Assembly (NCBI GenBank): GCA_903918375.1
Contig: CAIXED010000061.1
Location: forward strand, 39,226 to 103,225
Length of the DNA stretch: 64,000 bases
Origin: an uncultured Pseudomonadota bacterium
GTDB lineage: Bacteria; Pseudomonadota; Gammaproteobacteria; Methylococcales; Methylomonadaceae
Direction: 5' to 3'
Shown here: in pieces, positions 48,810 through 57,177 of the stretch
Layout of the letters: every line of letters begins with the position of its first letter
Numbering within the stretch: the first letter of the stretch is position 1
Notes under the pieces: model-generated
Told to the model about the DNA's origin: nothing
What the model saw: the letters and a program-made list of their open reading frames with translations, nothing else
Database searches by the model: none
Program-made: the position numbers and the translations under genes

Positions 48810-49313
48810 CTATTTGATAGGCGTCGGTTGTTGCTGGGCTAGTTTCAAAAAGCTGTAACAAAAGTCAACGCTAGCATCATTATTGATATCGATACGCTCC
48901 AACTCTTGCCAAGCTTGACGATCAAAATCAGGGAACAAAGTATCCGCCTCGAATGCTTGATGAATTTCGGTCAGATACAGGTAATCGGCATGAGGCAACA
49001 AAGCCTGATACAAAGTCGCACCACCAATAATAAACACCTCGGACACATCGCCACAAGCTTGTAAGGTACTATTGATATCGGCAAACACCTCACAACCCAT
49101 TGGTTGATAATCAGGATTACGACTGATCACCAAATTCCGCCGCCCAGGCAAAGGCCGCCCAATCGCATCAAAGGTTTTTCTACCCATAACAATCGGCGCA
49201 CCCATGGTAATTTTCTTAAAATGCTTTAAATCAGCCGACAAATGCCAAGGCATCTGCCCATCCAAGCCAATCGCCCGATTACTTGCCATTGCTACGATCA
49301 ATGAAATTTTCAT
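48810..49313 (-). CDS. folA: Dihydrofolate reductase (chromosomal FolA type)
   Basis: 167 aa. Reduces dihydrofolate with NADPH. Signature: LIVAMASNRAIGLDGQMPWHLSADLKHF, with the active-site acid in the HLSADL helix, VMGRKTFDAIGRPLPGRRN for NADPH and VFIIGGATLYQALLP. Length and order are like E. coli FolA, not a plasmid Dfr. Divergent from the asparaginase gene (48 bases apart) and upstream of the pstS promoter. Confidence 0.96.
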   Translation of the reverse strand: MKISLIVAMASNRAIGLDGQMPWHLSADLKHFKKITMGAPIVMGRKTFDAIGRPLPGRRNLVISRNPDYQPMGCEVFADINSTLQACGDVSEVFIIGGATLYQALLPHADYLYLTEIHQAFEADTLFPDFDRQAWQELERIDINNDASVDFCYSFLKLAQQQPTPIK

Positions 49314-49360
49314 GGTTTATGTTTAAGATGCCAAGATTCTAAATTTGCGGCACATGATAT

Positions 49361-50380
49361 ATGAAGACATCGATTTTACTGGTTTTTACTGGTGGCACCA
49401 TTGGCTCCCAAGCCGAAAACGGCAACATCGACCTCAATCCCAATGCCGGTTTTAAATTACTGCAATTATTCAAGCAGCGTTTTGCCACCGCCGAACAAAT
49501 CAGTTTTAAAACTTTACAGCCGCTGCAAATTCTCAGCGAAAACCTGCATCCGCAGCATTGGACAACCATCATCAACGCCATCGAAGCCGAAGATTTAAGC
49601 CAATTCGACGGCATTATCGTCACTCACGGCACCGATACCTTGGCGTTCAGCGCCTCGGCTTTAGGCTTGTACTTCAATCAACTATCGATACCTTTATTAA
49701 TGGTATCCAGCGATTTACCGCTCGATAATCCGCAAGCCAACGGCATTCCTAATCTGATCGGCGCCGTCGAATTTATTCGCCAAATTGCCGAAGCGGGCGT
49801 GTTTGTCGCCTATCAAAACCCACAACAAATCCTACAAATCCACCAAGCCACTCGCTTGGCGCAATGCTTAGCGCTCAGCAGCGATTTCATCAGCGCCCAA
49901 TCAAAAGCCTATATGAATTTTACCGAGCAAGGTTTTCAACGCTTATCCGATAAGGCGGCAACCACGCTTAAGCCGATAAAACTAAAAGCCGACTTTTCAG
50001 CACGCATTTTGCTAATCAAACCTTACCCCGGCTTGAATTACGATCAATTTAATCTCGATCAAGCCGATGCGGTTTTGCATGATTTGTACCACTCCGGCAC
50101 CGCTTGCAGCAGCGACGCGTATGGTCAACAACATGATTTAGTGGCTTTCATTAAACGCTGCCGCCAACAAAATATAAATATCTATCTAGCGCCAGCGATT
50201 CATTCCGACAGTGCCTACAGCTCCACCCGCGAACTACTCGCCCACGGCGGCGAAATGATTTGGAATTTGTCACTAGAAGCCGCTTACGCCAAGCTATTAC
50301 TGGCTTATAGCAACTTCAATACTTCGCAGGCGATTAGTGAGTTTTTGGCGGGGGATATTGCAGATGAGCATATTGGCTAA
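49361..50380 (+). CDS. Asparaginase/glutaminase family protein (type I cytoplasmic asparaginase-like)
   Basis: 339 aa without a signal peptide. The first catalytic threonine lies in VFTGGTIGS near residue 11, and the second triad in IVTHGTDTLAFSA (Thr-Asp). Both match the asparaginase signatures. The C-terminal domain is the smaller Rossmann half. The absence of a signal peptide favours the cytoplasmic, low-affinity AnsA type that hydrolyses asparagine to aspartate and ammonia. Glutamine or Glu-tRNA-related amidase activity is less likely. It stands alone, convergent with the pyruvate-kinase-like gene. Confidence 0.85.
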   Translation: MKTSILLVFTGGTIGSQAENGNIDLNPNAGFKLLQLFKQRFATAEQISFKTLQPLQILSENLHPQHWTTIINAIEAEDLSQFDGIIVTHGTDTLAFSASALGLYFNQLSIPLLMVSSDLPLDNPQANGIPNLIGAVEFIRQIAEAGVFVAYQNPQQILQIHQATRLAQCLALSSDFISAQSKAYMNFTEQGFQRLSDKAATTLKPIKLKADFSARILLIKPYPGLNYDQFNLDQADAVLHDLYHSGTACSSDAYGQQHDLVAFIKRCRQQNINIYLAPAIHSDSAYSSTRELLAHGGEMIWNLSLEAAYAKLLLAYSNFNTSQAISEFLAGDIADEHIG

Positions 50381-50400
50381 TCCGATATTCTTTTTTATCA

Positions 50401-52287
50401 CTACCAATGCAACGCCCGTAACCTCGGAAATTTTTTATATTGATGCTCTTCCATTCGCGTCATAACATTCAGCAAAGCCTCAAGTGCATCAACGATATAA
50501 GGGCCTTTATTCAACATCACACATTCGGCTCTAACTGCCATTGCTGCATCAGTAAATTCCGCTAGGGATTTAGTCCCTTTTTTTGCGATAGATTCCAGTA
50601 CCTGCGTAGCCCAAATCACCGGCACATGAGCGGCTTCACATAACCACAACAATTCTTCCTGGATTTCAGCTAAACGCGCACTGCCTAATTCAACCGCCAA
50701 ATCGCCACGAGCGATCATAATCCCTAAGCTATGGCGTCCTATAGTGCCTAAGATAATTTCCGGTAAGTTTTTAACCGCTCGGTTAGTTTCAATTTTGGCG
50801 ATGATCGGTAAATCACCGGCATCGCGAGCCGCCAATTCTTGCATCAAACATTCCATGTCGGCTAACGACTCGACAAAAGAAAAACCGATTAAATCAGCGT
50901 GAGTACAGGCAAAATCTAAATCTTGGAAATCTTTTTTGCTCAGTGGTGACAGCTCTAAATCGGTTTCAGGAAAATTAATACCTTTATCGTTTAATAAAGA
51001 AACGCCATTGCTACGAACTTTGGTGACTTTTAACAACGCACCTTGATCACTAATCGACTCGACTTCGGCGCCTATCTTGCCGTCATCAAGCCATACTGGA
51101 TCGCCGACTTTAAGCTTGTTGATTGCATCTGCCAAGGTACACCCAATTTGCGCGGGTTTGATTGGCTTGCCATTGTCATCGCAAACCGCGGGTGCGCCGA
51201 GAATGGCATGATCAGTAAGCAATAACTGATCGCCCTTAAACAACATTATCTTTTTCGGCTTACCAGTAAATCGACCCAATTGACTGCTTAATAGCTCGTC
51301 GCCATTCTGCATCAAGCTTAAGTCACAGCCAGCGGCGATATAACTGCTTTTATCGCATTTAACTTGCCATTGATGAGCTGATAATACTTTTTCAACGATC
51401 AGTGTTCTGGCTTTGTCGCGAGTATCGATAAACTTGATTTCACTGCCTTCAGTTAAGCTTTTAAAAAACTCATGAGCGACAGGTATAGAGAACAAGCCGG
51501 ATTGATCCTGAGTTAAAGCCTCGTCAGGCACACTCGCATCAAACAAAACCAATCGCCCCGGCGTGACGCAATGACCGAATTCATCACGCTTCACTTTTAA
51601 ATGATAAATGGCAGGACCTAGCTCAATATCACCGGTTCTAATTTTATGCCCAGCCAAGTCCATCAAAATCCGACAATTGAAACCGGTTTCAGCTTCTGCA
51701 CGACGAATATTACGAATCATGGCTCGCCACAAATTAGGATTGTCATGAGCACAATTAATCCTCGCACAAGTCATGCCTTTATTAAGCAATGCGTTGATTA
51801 ACTCATAATCCCAAGCGGCATCAGTAGCCAAAGTCACCATGACATGGCCTTTTTTATCTTGGAAATGCTGACCAAATAACTGAATCGTGTGCTGTTCTAG
51901 CAACTGGTGGCCGCGATTAAAGCCGTTTTCGCTGGGATTTTTGGCTTCGATGTTACAACTATTATTGGTTGCTCGATTCAAAACATCCAACACCGCATCC
52001 AGCGTTGATAACACTGAGGATTCAGCTCGCCCCAAGGATGACAAACCCGCTTGCGCCAAACGCAGTTGCAAATGTCTAAGGTCAAACTGTCTTAAGGCAA
52101 GATAGGCGGCGAGATTGATGGCGCTTTTGGTGAAAACCCCAGCCGGAAAATAGGGCGTATATTGTTTTAGCCTAAGCTCAGCGTGACTAATCACTTGAAC
52201 TCGGATGTCACTAACATCTAAGCGCAGCTGTTCCAATATATCTAAATAAAAATCTTGACCAGTCTGGGTTAAATTCTCACTCGCCAT
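50401..52287 (-). CDS. Divergent pyruvate-kinase-like protein with N-terminal extension
   Basis: 628 aa. Residues about 1-140 are an unassigned helical extension. From about 145 the barrel of pyruvate kinase is visible: MVTLATDAAWDYELINALL, ARINCAHDNPN (for RxNxSHG), RILMDLAGHKIRTG (for DLKGPEIRTG), the catalytic Lys in IIAKIETNRAVK, and IMIARGDLAVELG with PVIWATQVLES. The domain inserted in the barrel (about 225-400) is enlarged, and the allosteric C-terminal domain is missing: the chain ends soon after EALLNVMTRM. The usual metal and phosphate contacts are partly changed (VMLNKG for VMLSGE). It may be an active kinase of altered regulation or a new activity. Confidence 0.75.
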   Translation of the reverse strand: MASENLTQTGQDFYLDILEQLRLDVSDIRVQVISHAELRLKQYTPYFPAGVFTKSAINLAAYLALRQFDLRHLQLRLAQAGLSSLGRAESSVLSTLDAVLDVLNRATNNSCNIEAKNPSENGFNRGHQLLEQHTIQLFGQHFQDKKGHVMVTLATDAAWDYELINALLNKGMTCARINCAHDNPNLWRAMIRNIRRAEAETGFNCRILMDLAGHKIRTGDIELGPAIYHLKVKRDEFGHCVTPGRLVLFDASVPDEALTQDQSGLFSIPVAHEFFKSLTEGSEIKFIDTRDKARTLIVEKVLSAHQWQVKCDKSSYIAAGCDLSLMQNGDELLSSQLGRFTGKPKKIMLFKGDQLLLTDHAILGAPAVCDDNGKPIKPAQIGCTLADAINKLKVGDPVWLDDGKIGAEVESISDQGALLKVTKVRSNGVSLLNDKGINFPETDLELSPLSKKDFQDLDFACTHADLIGFSFVESLADMECLMQELAARDAGDLPIIAKIETNRAVKNLPEIILGTIGRHSLGIMIARGDLAVELGSARLAEIQEELLWLCEAAHVPVIWATQVLESIAKKGTKSLAEFTDAAMAVRAECVMLNKGPYIVDALEALLNVMTRMEEHQYKKFPRLRALHW

Positions 52288-52335
52288 CCTCGAATCTCCA
52301 TCAATTGAGAGGCTTTAAAAATCAATAATCAAAAA

Positions 52336-53865
52336 CTATGACCATTCCAGCCGATAAATATCATTGCGTCGATTAGCCAGATTGCGAGTTGCGCCACGGG
52401 TTCTGACTTGTCGCAATAGCTCCAAATTCACATCAGCAATTAAGGTCATTTCTGTATTCGGCGTCGCTTCCGCCAAGATAGCATCGTGTGGAAACGAGAA
52501 ATCACTCGGGCTAAAAATAGCGGCTTGCGCATATTGAATATCCATATTCTCGGCGTCCGGCAAATTGCCAACACTGCCGGCTATCGCCACAAAACATTCA
52601 TTTTCAATTGCCCGAGCGTGTGAACAATAACGCACCCGTTGATAAGCATTTTTGGTATCAGTCCAAAATGGCACAAACATGATTTGCGCACCTTCCATCG
52701 CCGCGAGTCGCGCCAATTCTGGAAATTCGGAGTCGTAACAAATCAGCACCGCTATTTTGCCGCAGTCGGTATCAAATACTTTCAGCGCATCGCCACCTTT
52801 AACCCCCCAATAACTCACTTCGTCTGGGGTGACATGGATTTTGTATTGGGCTTCAAAAGTGCCGTCACGGCGTAATAACCAAGACACATTGTAAAGTTCA
52901 TGAGCGCTGTATTCCGGCATTGAACCAGCGATAATATTGATGTTGTAAGACATCGCCATTTGTAACAAGCCATTTCGAATTTCACTGCTATAGCCAGCCA
53001 ACATCCGAATCGCGTCCGCTGGACTTTTGTCGTTGAACAAGCCCATTAACGGTGCGCTCATGTATTCGGGGAACAGCACGAAATCAGCGTGATAACCGGC
53101 CACGGCGTCGATAAAAAATTCGGCGTGCTGTAGTAATTCTTCAACACTTTTTAAAGTCCGCATCTGCCATTGCACCACGCCCAAACGAATCACGTTTTTC
53201 GGACTGCCGAGGGAGGGCAAGGTATCAACATAATCCAAGTTGACCCATTCCAGCAGCGTTGCGTAACCGTGTGAGTCAGCATCACCCGGCAAGTATCCCG
53301 TCAAAAGTTTGCGAACATGAAAACCATTGGCTAATTGAAATGACAAGACGGGATCAAAAATCTCACGATTTTTAACCTCTTCAATATATTTAACCGGCGT
53401 TAGGGTATTGGCATAGCGGGTGTAACCGGGAATACGACCACCCGCAATGAAGCGTTTAAGATTGAGGTTTTGACACAATTCTTTTCGCGCGTCATAAAGT
53501 CGTCGTCCTAAGCGCAGGCCGCGAAATTTTGGGTGAACAAAAATATCGACACCATACAGGGTGTCGCCATCATCCGTGTGATGAGTTAGATAACCGTCAC
53601 CAGTGATTTGATTATAGGTATGAACATCACCAAAGCGGTTGTAATCAACCACCATACTGAAAGAGGCCGCTACTAACAGGCCGTTATCTTCAATGCCGAT
53701 TTGACCTTTTGGAAAGCGAGTGATTTGTGAAATGTATTGATCTTGTTTCCAAGCACCGCCCAAGTTATCGTAGACATGCCCCATCAACTCAGCGATTTGT
53801 TGATAATCATCTAAGCCAAGATGCCTTAAAAGCAGTTTGTGTTTTTTTAATTTGTTCTTCTTCAT
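52336..53865 (-). CDS. Fusion of GNAT acetyltransferase and carbon-nitrogen hydrolase (nitrilase superfamily)
   Basis: 509 aa from the ATG at 53865. The ORF track's TTG start would put the PHO box inside the gene and is rejected. The N-terminal half is a GNAT domain with FVHPKFRGLRLGRRLYDAR for acetyl-CoA. From about residue 235 the nitrilase domain has the triad: Glu in FVLFPEYMS, Lys in AQYKIHVTP, Cys in AVLICYDSEFPE. This GNAT-nitrilase pairing is a known but uncharacterised family; the substrate is unknown. A PHO box sits about 25 bases upstream, so PhoB control is likely. No neighbour on the same strand is close. Confidence 0.9.
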   Translation of the reverse strand: MKKNKLKKHKLLLRHLGLDDYQQIAELMGHVYDNLGGAWKQDQYISQITRFPKGQIGIEDNGLLVAASFSMVVDYNRFGDVHTYNQITGDGYLTHHTDDGDTLYGVDIFVHPKFRGLRLGRRLYDARKELCQNLNLKRFIAGGRIPGYTRYANTLTPVKYIEEVKNREIFDPVLSFQLANGFHVRKLLTGYLPGDADSHGYATLLEWVNLDYVDTLPSLGSPKNVIRLGVVQWQMRTLKSVEELLQHAEFFIDAVAGYHADFVLFPEYMSAPLMGLFNDKSPADAIRMLAGYSSEIRNGLLQMAMSYNINIIAGSMPEYSAHELYNVSWLLRRDGTFEAQYKIHVTPDEVSYWGVKGGDALKVFDTDCGKIAVLICYDSEFPELARLAAMEGAQIMFVPFWTDTKNAYQRVRYCSHARAIENECFVAIAGSVGNLPDAENMDIQYAQAAIFSPSDFSFPHDAILAEATPNTEMTLIADVNLELLRQVRTRGATRNLANRRNDIYRLEWS

Positions 53866-53888
53866 CTTCTTATTATTACCAAAGCCGA

Positions 53889-53906
53889 GTGACAAACGTG
53901 TGACAG
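53889..53906 (-). promoter_or_regulatory. PHO box upstream of the GNAT-nitrilase gene
   Basis: Minus strand CTGTCAC-ACGT-TTGTCAC: two 7-mers with the required 4-base gap, matching the CTGTCAT consensus at 6 and 5 positions. It points toward the gene and ends 24 bases before its ATG. That is close for an activator, so the transcription start may lie very near the start codon or further upstream. Confidence 0.75.
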
Positions 53907-53945
53907 CATTCAATCTAACGGATGATTATTAACCATTCATATCAG

Positions 53946-53979
53946 CAAGGTAGCTAGAAAAAACGCCTTATGTTATTAA
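53946..53979. promoter_or_regulatory. Conserved element CAAGGTAGC-13-TTATGTTATTAA (copy 1)
   Basis: CAAGGTAGC, 13 bases rich in A, then TTATGTTATTAA. The same two motifs with exactly the same spacing recur at 61878-61911, in both cases beyond a PHO box as seen from the minus-strand gene. Function unknown: it could be a divergent promoter on the plus strand or an upstream regulator site. The rest of the 53866-54185 gap includes a fragment of the palindromic GCGGGAATGAC repeat near 54030-54042. I see no gene in it. Confidence 0.5.
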
Positions 53980-54185
53980 CTGGTTTTACGCAGCGCTTGT
54001 ATGTTCAACAGCGAATTAGCGTTAAAGAAGGCGGGAATGACGAAGCTAACAATAATAACCAAGTCAATGATATTGAAGCTAACTCCCTGTAGCTTTGGTG
54101 ACTGGAGTTTTAGGGCGGGGTAACATCGGTGATTAACTAATTTTGTTACTTAAACCAACTAATTAAGATTTAAAAAGGATTAAAC

Positions 54186-54620
54186 GTGATAGCACAATTG
54201 GAAGGTATCTTAAATTTAGTTACTGGTTCCTTGGTTCTGTTTTCCAGTATCGGGATTTTTGTTTTAACCTTAAACGCCCGTTACACCCATGCCATAGCCA
54301 GAGTTAGAGAGCTTTATGATGAAATAAAAGCGGGGCATCAGGATGCTGAAAAACTCGAAAAAGAACTGGATTTAATGGTATTTCGCTGCCATTTATTGAA
54401 ATGGAGTTTTGCGCTGCTTTTATCTAGCGCCATCAGTAGCGGGACTTTTTTACTGTGTTCGATTTTTTCAAAATTCCTTAGTTACATAGGCCCTGAAATC
54501 CTTTTAAGCTGTTTAATTTTCAGCGTTTTATTTATTTTCAGCTCAATGGTGTTTTTGTTTCGCGATGTCTTGGTGTCATTAAAAGCCACCCTAATTCATA
54601 TTGAACGCCTACAGGATTAA
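54186..54620 (+). CDS. DUF2721 family membrane protein
   Basis: 144 aa beginning at a GTG with AAGGA about 7 bases upstream. Hydrophobic helices are at about residues 9-28, 75-97 and 103-124, with a charged cytoplasmic helix between the first two (ELYDEIKAGHQDAEKLEKEL). The layout, the LNARYTHAIARVRELYDE motif and the length fit DUF2721, a family of unknown function. It may be translated from its own promoter; the next gene, eutB, starts 69 bases later. Confidence 0.75.
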   Translation: MIAQLEGILNLVTGSLVLFSSIGIFVLTLNARYTHAIARVRELYDEIKAGHQDAEKLEKELDLMVFRCHLLKWSFALLLSSAISSGTFLLCSIFSKFLSYIGPEILLSCLIFSVLFIFSSMVFLFRDVLVSLKATLIHIERLQD

Positions 54621-54689
54621 ACCTTTGTCACAGAAGCTTAATAAGTCTGCCGTAAAGTAATCGGGTTTTGTCGCATTTTAAACTTCAAT

Positions 54690-56072
54690 ATGATTTACAC
54701 CGCATTCATCAAAGGCAAAAACTACCGCTTTCCAGACTTAGCGACTTTATTAGCTAAGGCATCGCCGCGTCGTTCAGCGGATGAACTGGCTGGGATTGCT
54801 GCTGAATCGGAACTTGAGCGAGCAGTCGCCCAAAAAATCCTCGCTGATGTGCCCCTCCAACACTTTCTTGATCAACCACTGATTGCGCCTGAAGTTGATG
54901 AAGTCTCGAAATTAATTTTAGAGCAACACGACGCCCAAGCATTTACCGCTATCCAATCATTAACCGTTGGTGAATTCAGAGAATGGTTATTGGCTGGCGA
55001 ACACGATTTATCAGCAATGGCTTTTGCCTTTACCCCAGAAATGGTGGCTGCGGTGAGCAAAATCATGCGCAATCAAGAATTGATTGCCGTTGCCAGTCGT
55101 TGCCAAGTGATTAGCCAATTCCGTAACACTATCGGTTTACCGGGGCGGCTTTCAACCCGCTTACAACCCAACCACCCTACCGATAATCCTCGCGCAATTG
55201 CCGCCAGTATTCTGGATGGTTTGCTTTATGGCTCCGGTGATGCGGTGATCGGCATCAATCCCGCCACGGATAATCTCGACAACGTTCACACTTTATTGAA
55301 TTTACTCGATGAAGTGATCAATCAACATCAGATTCCCACTCAATCCTGTGTTTTGTCACACGTCACCACCAGCATGGAACTGATGCAAAGAGGCGCTCCG
55401 ATTGATTTGGTGTTTCAGTCGATTGCTGGCACAGAAGCTGCAAATCGTAGCTTTGGGATTGATTTAGCCATGCTAGCCGAAGCGAAAGCGATGGCAGAAG
55501 ATTTAGGGCGCGGCAGTGTTGGCCAACAAGTAATGTACTTTGAAACCGGCCAAGGCAGTGCGCTATCGGCCAACGCGCATCATGGCATTGATGCTCAAAC
55601 TTGTGAGGCCAGAGCTTATGCCGTCGCCCGCGCTTTTTCGCCGTTACTGGTCAATAGCGTGGTTGGTTTCATCGGCCCCGAATATTTATACGATGCCAAA
55701 CAAATCATTCGCGCTGGTTTAGAAGATCATTTTTGTGGCAAGCTTTTAGGCTTACCGATGGGCTGTGATATTTGCTATACCAATCATGCCGAAGCCGATC
55801 AAAACGATATGGATAATTTGCTGACCCTGTTAGGCGTGGCAGGTTGCAATTACATCATGGGCATTCCCGGCTCAGACGACATTATGCTGGCTTACCAAAG
55901 CACATCATTTCATGATGCGCTGTATTTGCGGCAATTATTGAATCTACGCCCCGCCCCTGAATTTGAAGCATGGTTGAATAAGATGGGGATTTTTAATGGC
56001 CATAATTGCTTAGCCAATGACCAATCTAAGCAACGATTTTTAAATCAATTTAAATCACTACCGCAGTTTTAA
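54690..56072 (+). CDS. eutB: Ethanolamine ammonia-lyase large subunit EutB
   Basis: 460 aa, the TIM-barrel catalytic subunit of the adenosylcobalamin enzyme that splits ethanolamine into acetaldehyde and ammonia. Family stretches include QFRNTIGLPGRLSTRLQPNHPTDNP (read in parts), MYFETGQGSALSANAHHG, GFIGPEYLYDAKQIIRAGLEDHF and NHAEADQNDMDNLL. Length is normal. It is followed after 2 bases by eutC. No eut microcompartment, eutA reactivase or eutG/E dehydrogenase genes are nearby, so it is the short, non-compartment form. The ethanolamine may come from phospholipid turnover. Confidence 0.96.
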   Translation: MIYTAFIKGKNYRFPDLATLLAKASPRRSADELAGIAAESELERAVAQKILADVPLQHFLDQPLIAPEVDEVSKLILEQHDAQAFTAIQSLTVGEFREWLLAGEHDLSAMAFAFTPEMVAAVSKIMRNQELIAVASRCQVISQFRNTIGLPGRLSTRLQPNHPTDNPRAIAASILDGLLYGSGDAVIGINPATDNLDNVHTLLNLLDEVINQHQIPTQSCVLSHVTTSMELMQRGAPIDLVFQSIAGTEAANRSFGIDLAMLAEAKAMAEDLGRGSVGQQVMYFETGQGSALSANAHHGIDAQTCEARAYAVARAFSPLLVNSVVGFIGPEYLYDAKQIIRAGLEDHFCGKLLGLPMGCDICYTNHAEADQNDMDNLLTLLGVAGCNYIMGIPGSDDIMLAYQSTSFHDALYLRQLLNLRPAPEFEAWLNKMGIFNGHNCLANDQSKQRFLNQFKSLPQF

Positions 56073-56074
56073 CC

Positions 56075-56833
56075 ATGAAAGACGCCTGGCACAGCTTAAC
56101 TGAATTTACTCCCGCTAGAATTGCTCAAGGTAGAGCAGGATTTAGCTTACCGACCGAAGCAATCCTTGAGTTCCAACTCGCCCACGCTGCCGCTCGCGAC
56201 GCTGTTCAGCAAAACTGGCAAGTCGAGCAATTTAATCAAAGCTTAATAGCGTCGGGCTTTGAAACCATTCAACTCAACACATTAGTCAGCAATCGCGTCC
56301 AATATTTACAACGGCCTGACTTAGGCCGCCAACTCGATCAAAGTTCTAAAGACCTGCTTCAGTCTTATTCAGACAGTAATTACGATCTGGTGATGATTGT
56401 CAGCAATGGTTTATCGTCGTTAGCCATCGATCAACATGGTCTTAACTTGCTGAAAAGCATTGATCTCGCTTTTCAAAATAGCCCGTTAAAACTGGCTCCG
56501 ATTTGCTTGGTCGCAAACGCTAGAGTGGCCTTGGCTGATGAAATTGGTTCTTTACTAGGCGCTAAATCCGCCGTGATTTTAGTCGGCGAACGCCCAGGAC
56601 TCAGTGTGGCAGATAGTATTGGCGCTTATTTAACCTATGCCCCCAAGCTTGGCAATACTGATGCCGAACGCAATTGTATTTCCAACATTCACTCGCCAGA
56701 CGGTTTAAGTTACAGCTTAGCCGCGCAAAAACTGGCTTATTTAACCTCGCAAGCGCGATTGAAAGGATACTCAGGTGTGTTATTGAAAGATGATGATGTT
56801 TCAAGCACCTATATTCAACAAAACTTCGCATAA
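56075..56833 (+). CDS. eutC: Ethanolamine ammonia-lyase small subunit EutC
   Basis: 252 aa. The small subunit completes the cobalamin site. Recognisable are TPARIAQGRAGFSLPTEAIL, IVSNGLSSLAI, LVGERPGLSVADSIGAYLTY and NCISNIHSPDGLSYSLAAQ (cobalamin-side cysteine). It lacks the long N-terminal extension that targets enteric EutC to microcompartments, consistent with a free cytoplasmic enzyme. Coupled to eutB by 2 bases. A hairpin follows. Confidence 0.96.
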   Translation: MKDAWHSLTEFTPARIAQGRAGFSLPTEAILEFQLAHAAARDAVQQNWQVEQFNQSLIASGFETIQLNTLVSNRVQYLQRPDLGRQLDQSSKDLLQSYSDSNYDLVMIVSNGLSSLAIDQHGLNLLKSIDLAFQNSPLKLAPICLVANARVALADEIGSLLGAKSAVILVGERPGLSVADSIGAYLTYAPKLGNTDAERNCISNIHSPDGLSYSLAAQKLAYLTSQARLKGYSGVLLKDDDVSSTYIQQNFA

Positions 56834-56853
56834 CTGGATTTATTGATTAATAA

Positions 56854-56880
56854 CAAAGCCTAGTGACAAGCGTGACACAG
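56854..56880 (-). promoter_or_regulatory. Degenerate copy of the 53.9-kb PHO-box segment
   Basis: This 27-base stretch matches 53880-53906 at 23 positions (both begin CAAAGCC and contain AGTGACAA). One PHO half-site (TTGTCAC on the minus strand) is intact; the other is CTGTGTC. No minus-strand gene starts here, since it lies just 3-prime of eutC. It is probably a non-functional relic or a decoy. Confidence 0.4.
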
Positions 56881-56910
56881 GTGGGGCAATTAAATAAAAG
56901 ACTGATTTTT

Positions 56911-56963
56911 TAAAGCCCTATGGTTTTAAACCAAAATAGTCATCTATAAAGCCATAGGCTTTA
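56911..56963. terminator. Imperfect inverted repeat downstream of eutC
   Basis: TAAAGCC-C-TATGG (56911-56923) pairs with CCATA-GGCTTTA (56952-56963) with one bulged base and an AT-rich loop. It could terminate the eutBC transcript. It lies about 80 bases after the eutC stop, without a strong T-run. Confidence 0.4.
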
Positions 56964-56990
56964 CCTTCAACATGATTGACTATTGGCTTC

Positions 56991-57061
56991 GTCATTCCCG
57001 CGAAGGCGGGAATCTAGGTGGTTGGCTTCGAGGTCTGGATTCCCGCCTTCGCGGGAATGAC
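56991..57061. repeat. Inverted pair of ATTCCC-N8-GGGAAT palindromes (dRS3-like dispersed repeat)
   Basis: GTCATTCCCGCGAAGGCGGG (56991 on) and its reverse complement ending at 57061 flank a 23-base spacer. Each arm is itself a palindrome of the form ATTCCC-N8-GGGAAT. The same 20-base form is known as dRS3 in Neisseria, and similar elements are dispersed in many proteobacteria. A partial arm lies near 54030. Apart from this repeat, the hairpin and the PHO-box relic, I see nothing else in the 56834-57177 gap. Confidence 0.8.
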
Positions 57062-57177
57062 GGCTATATCCGAGAATGACTGAAACTCCTGCGTAACATC
57101 AGTTAAATCACACTAACCAGTAATGAACGGTAGAATCACCGATAATCGTTAATTCAATGGATTACACAAGGTGAAAC

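Noticed and set aside
53866-53913. N-terminal extension of the GNAT-nitrilase gene to a TTG
   Set aside because: The extension translates the PHO box and has no ribosome site; the ATG at 53865 is better.
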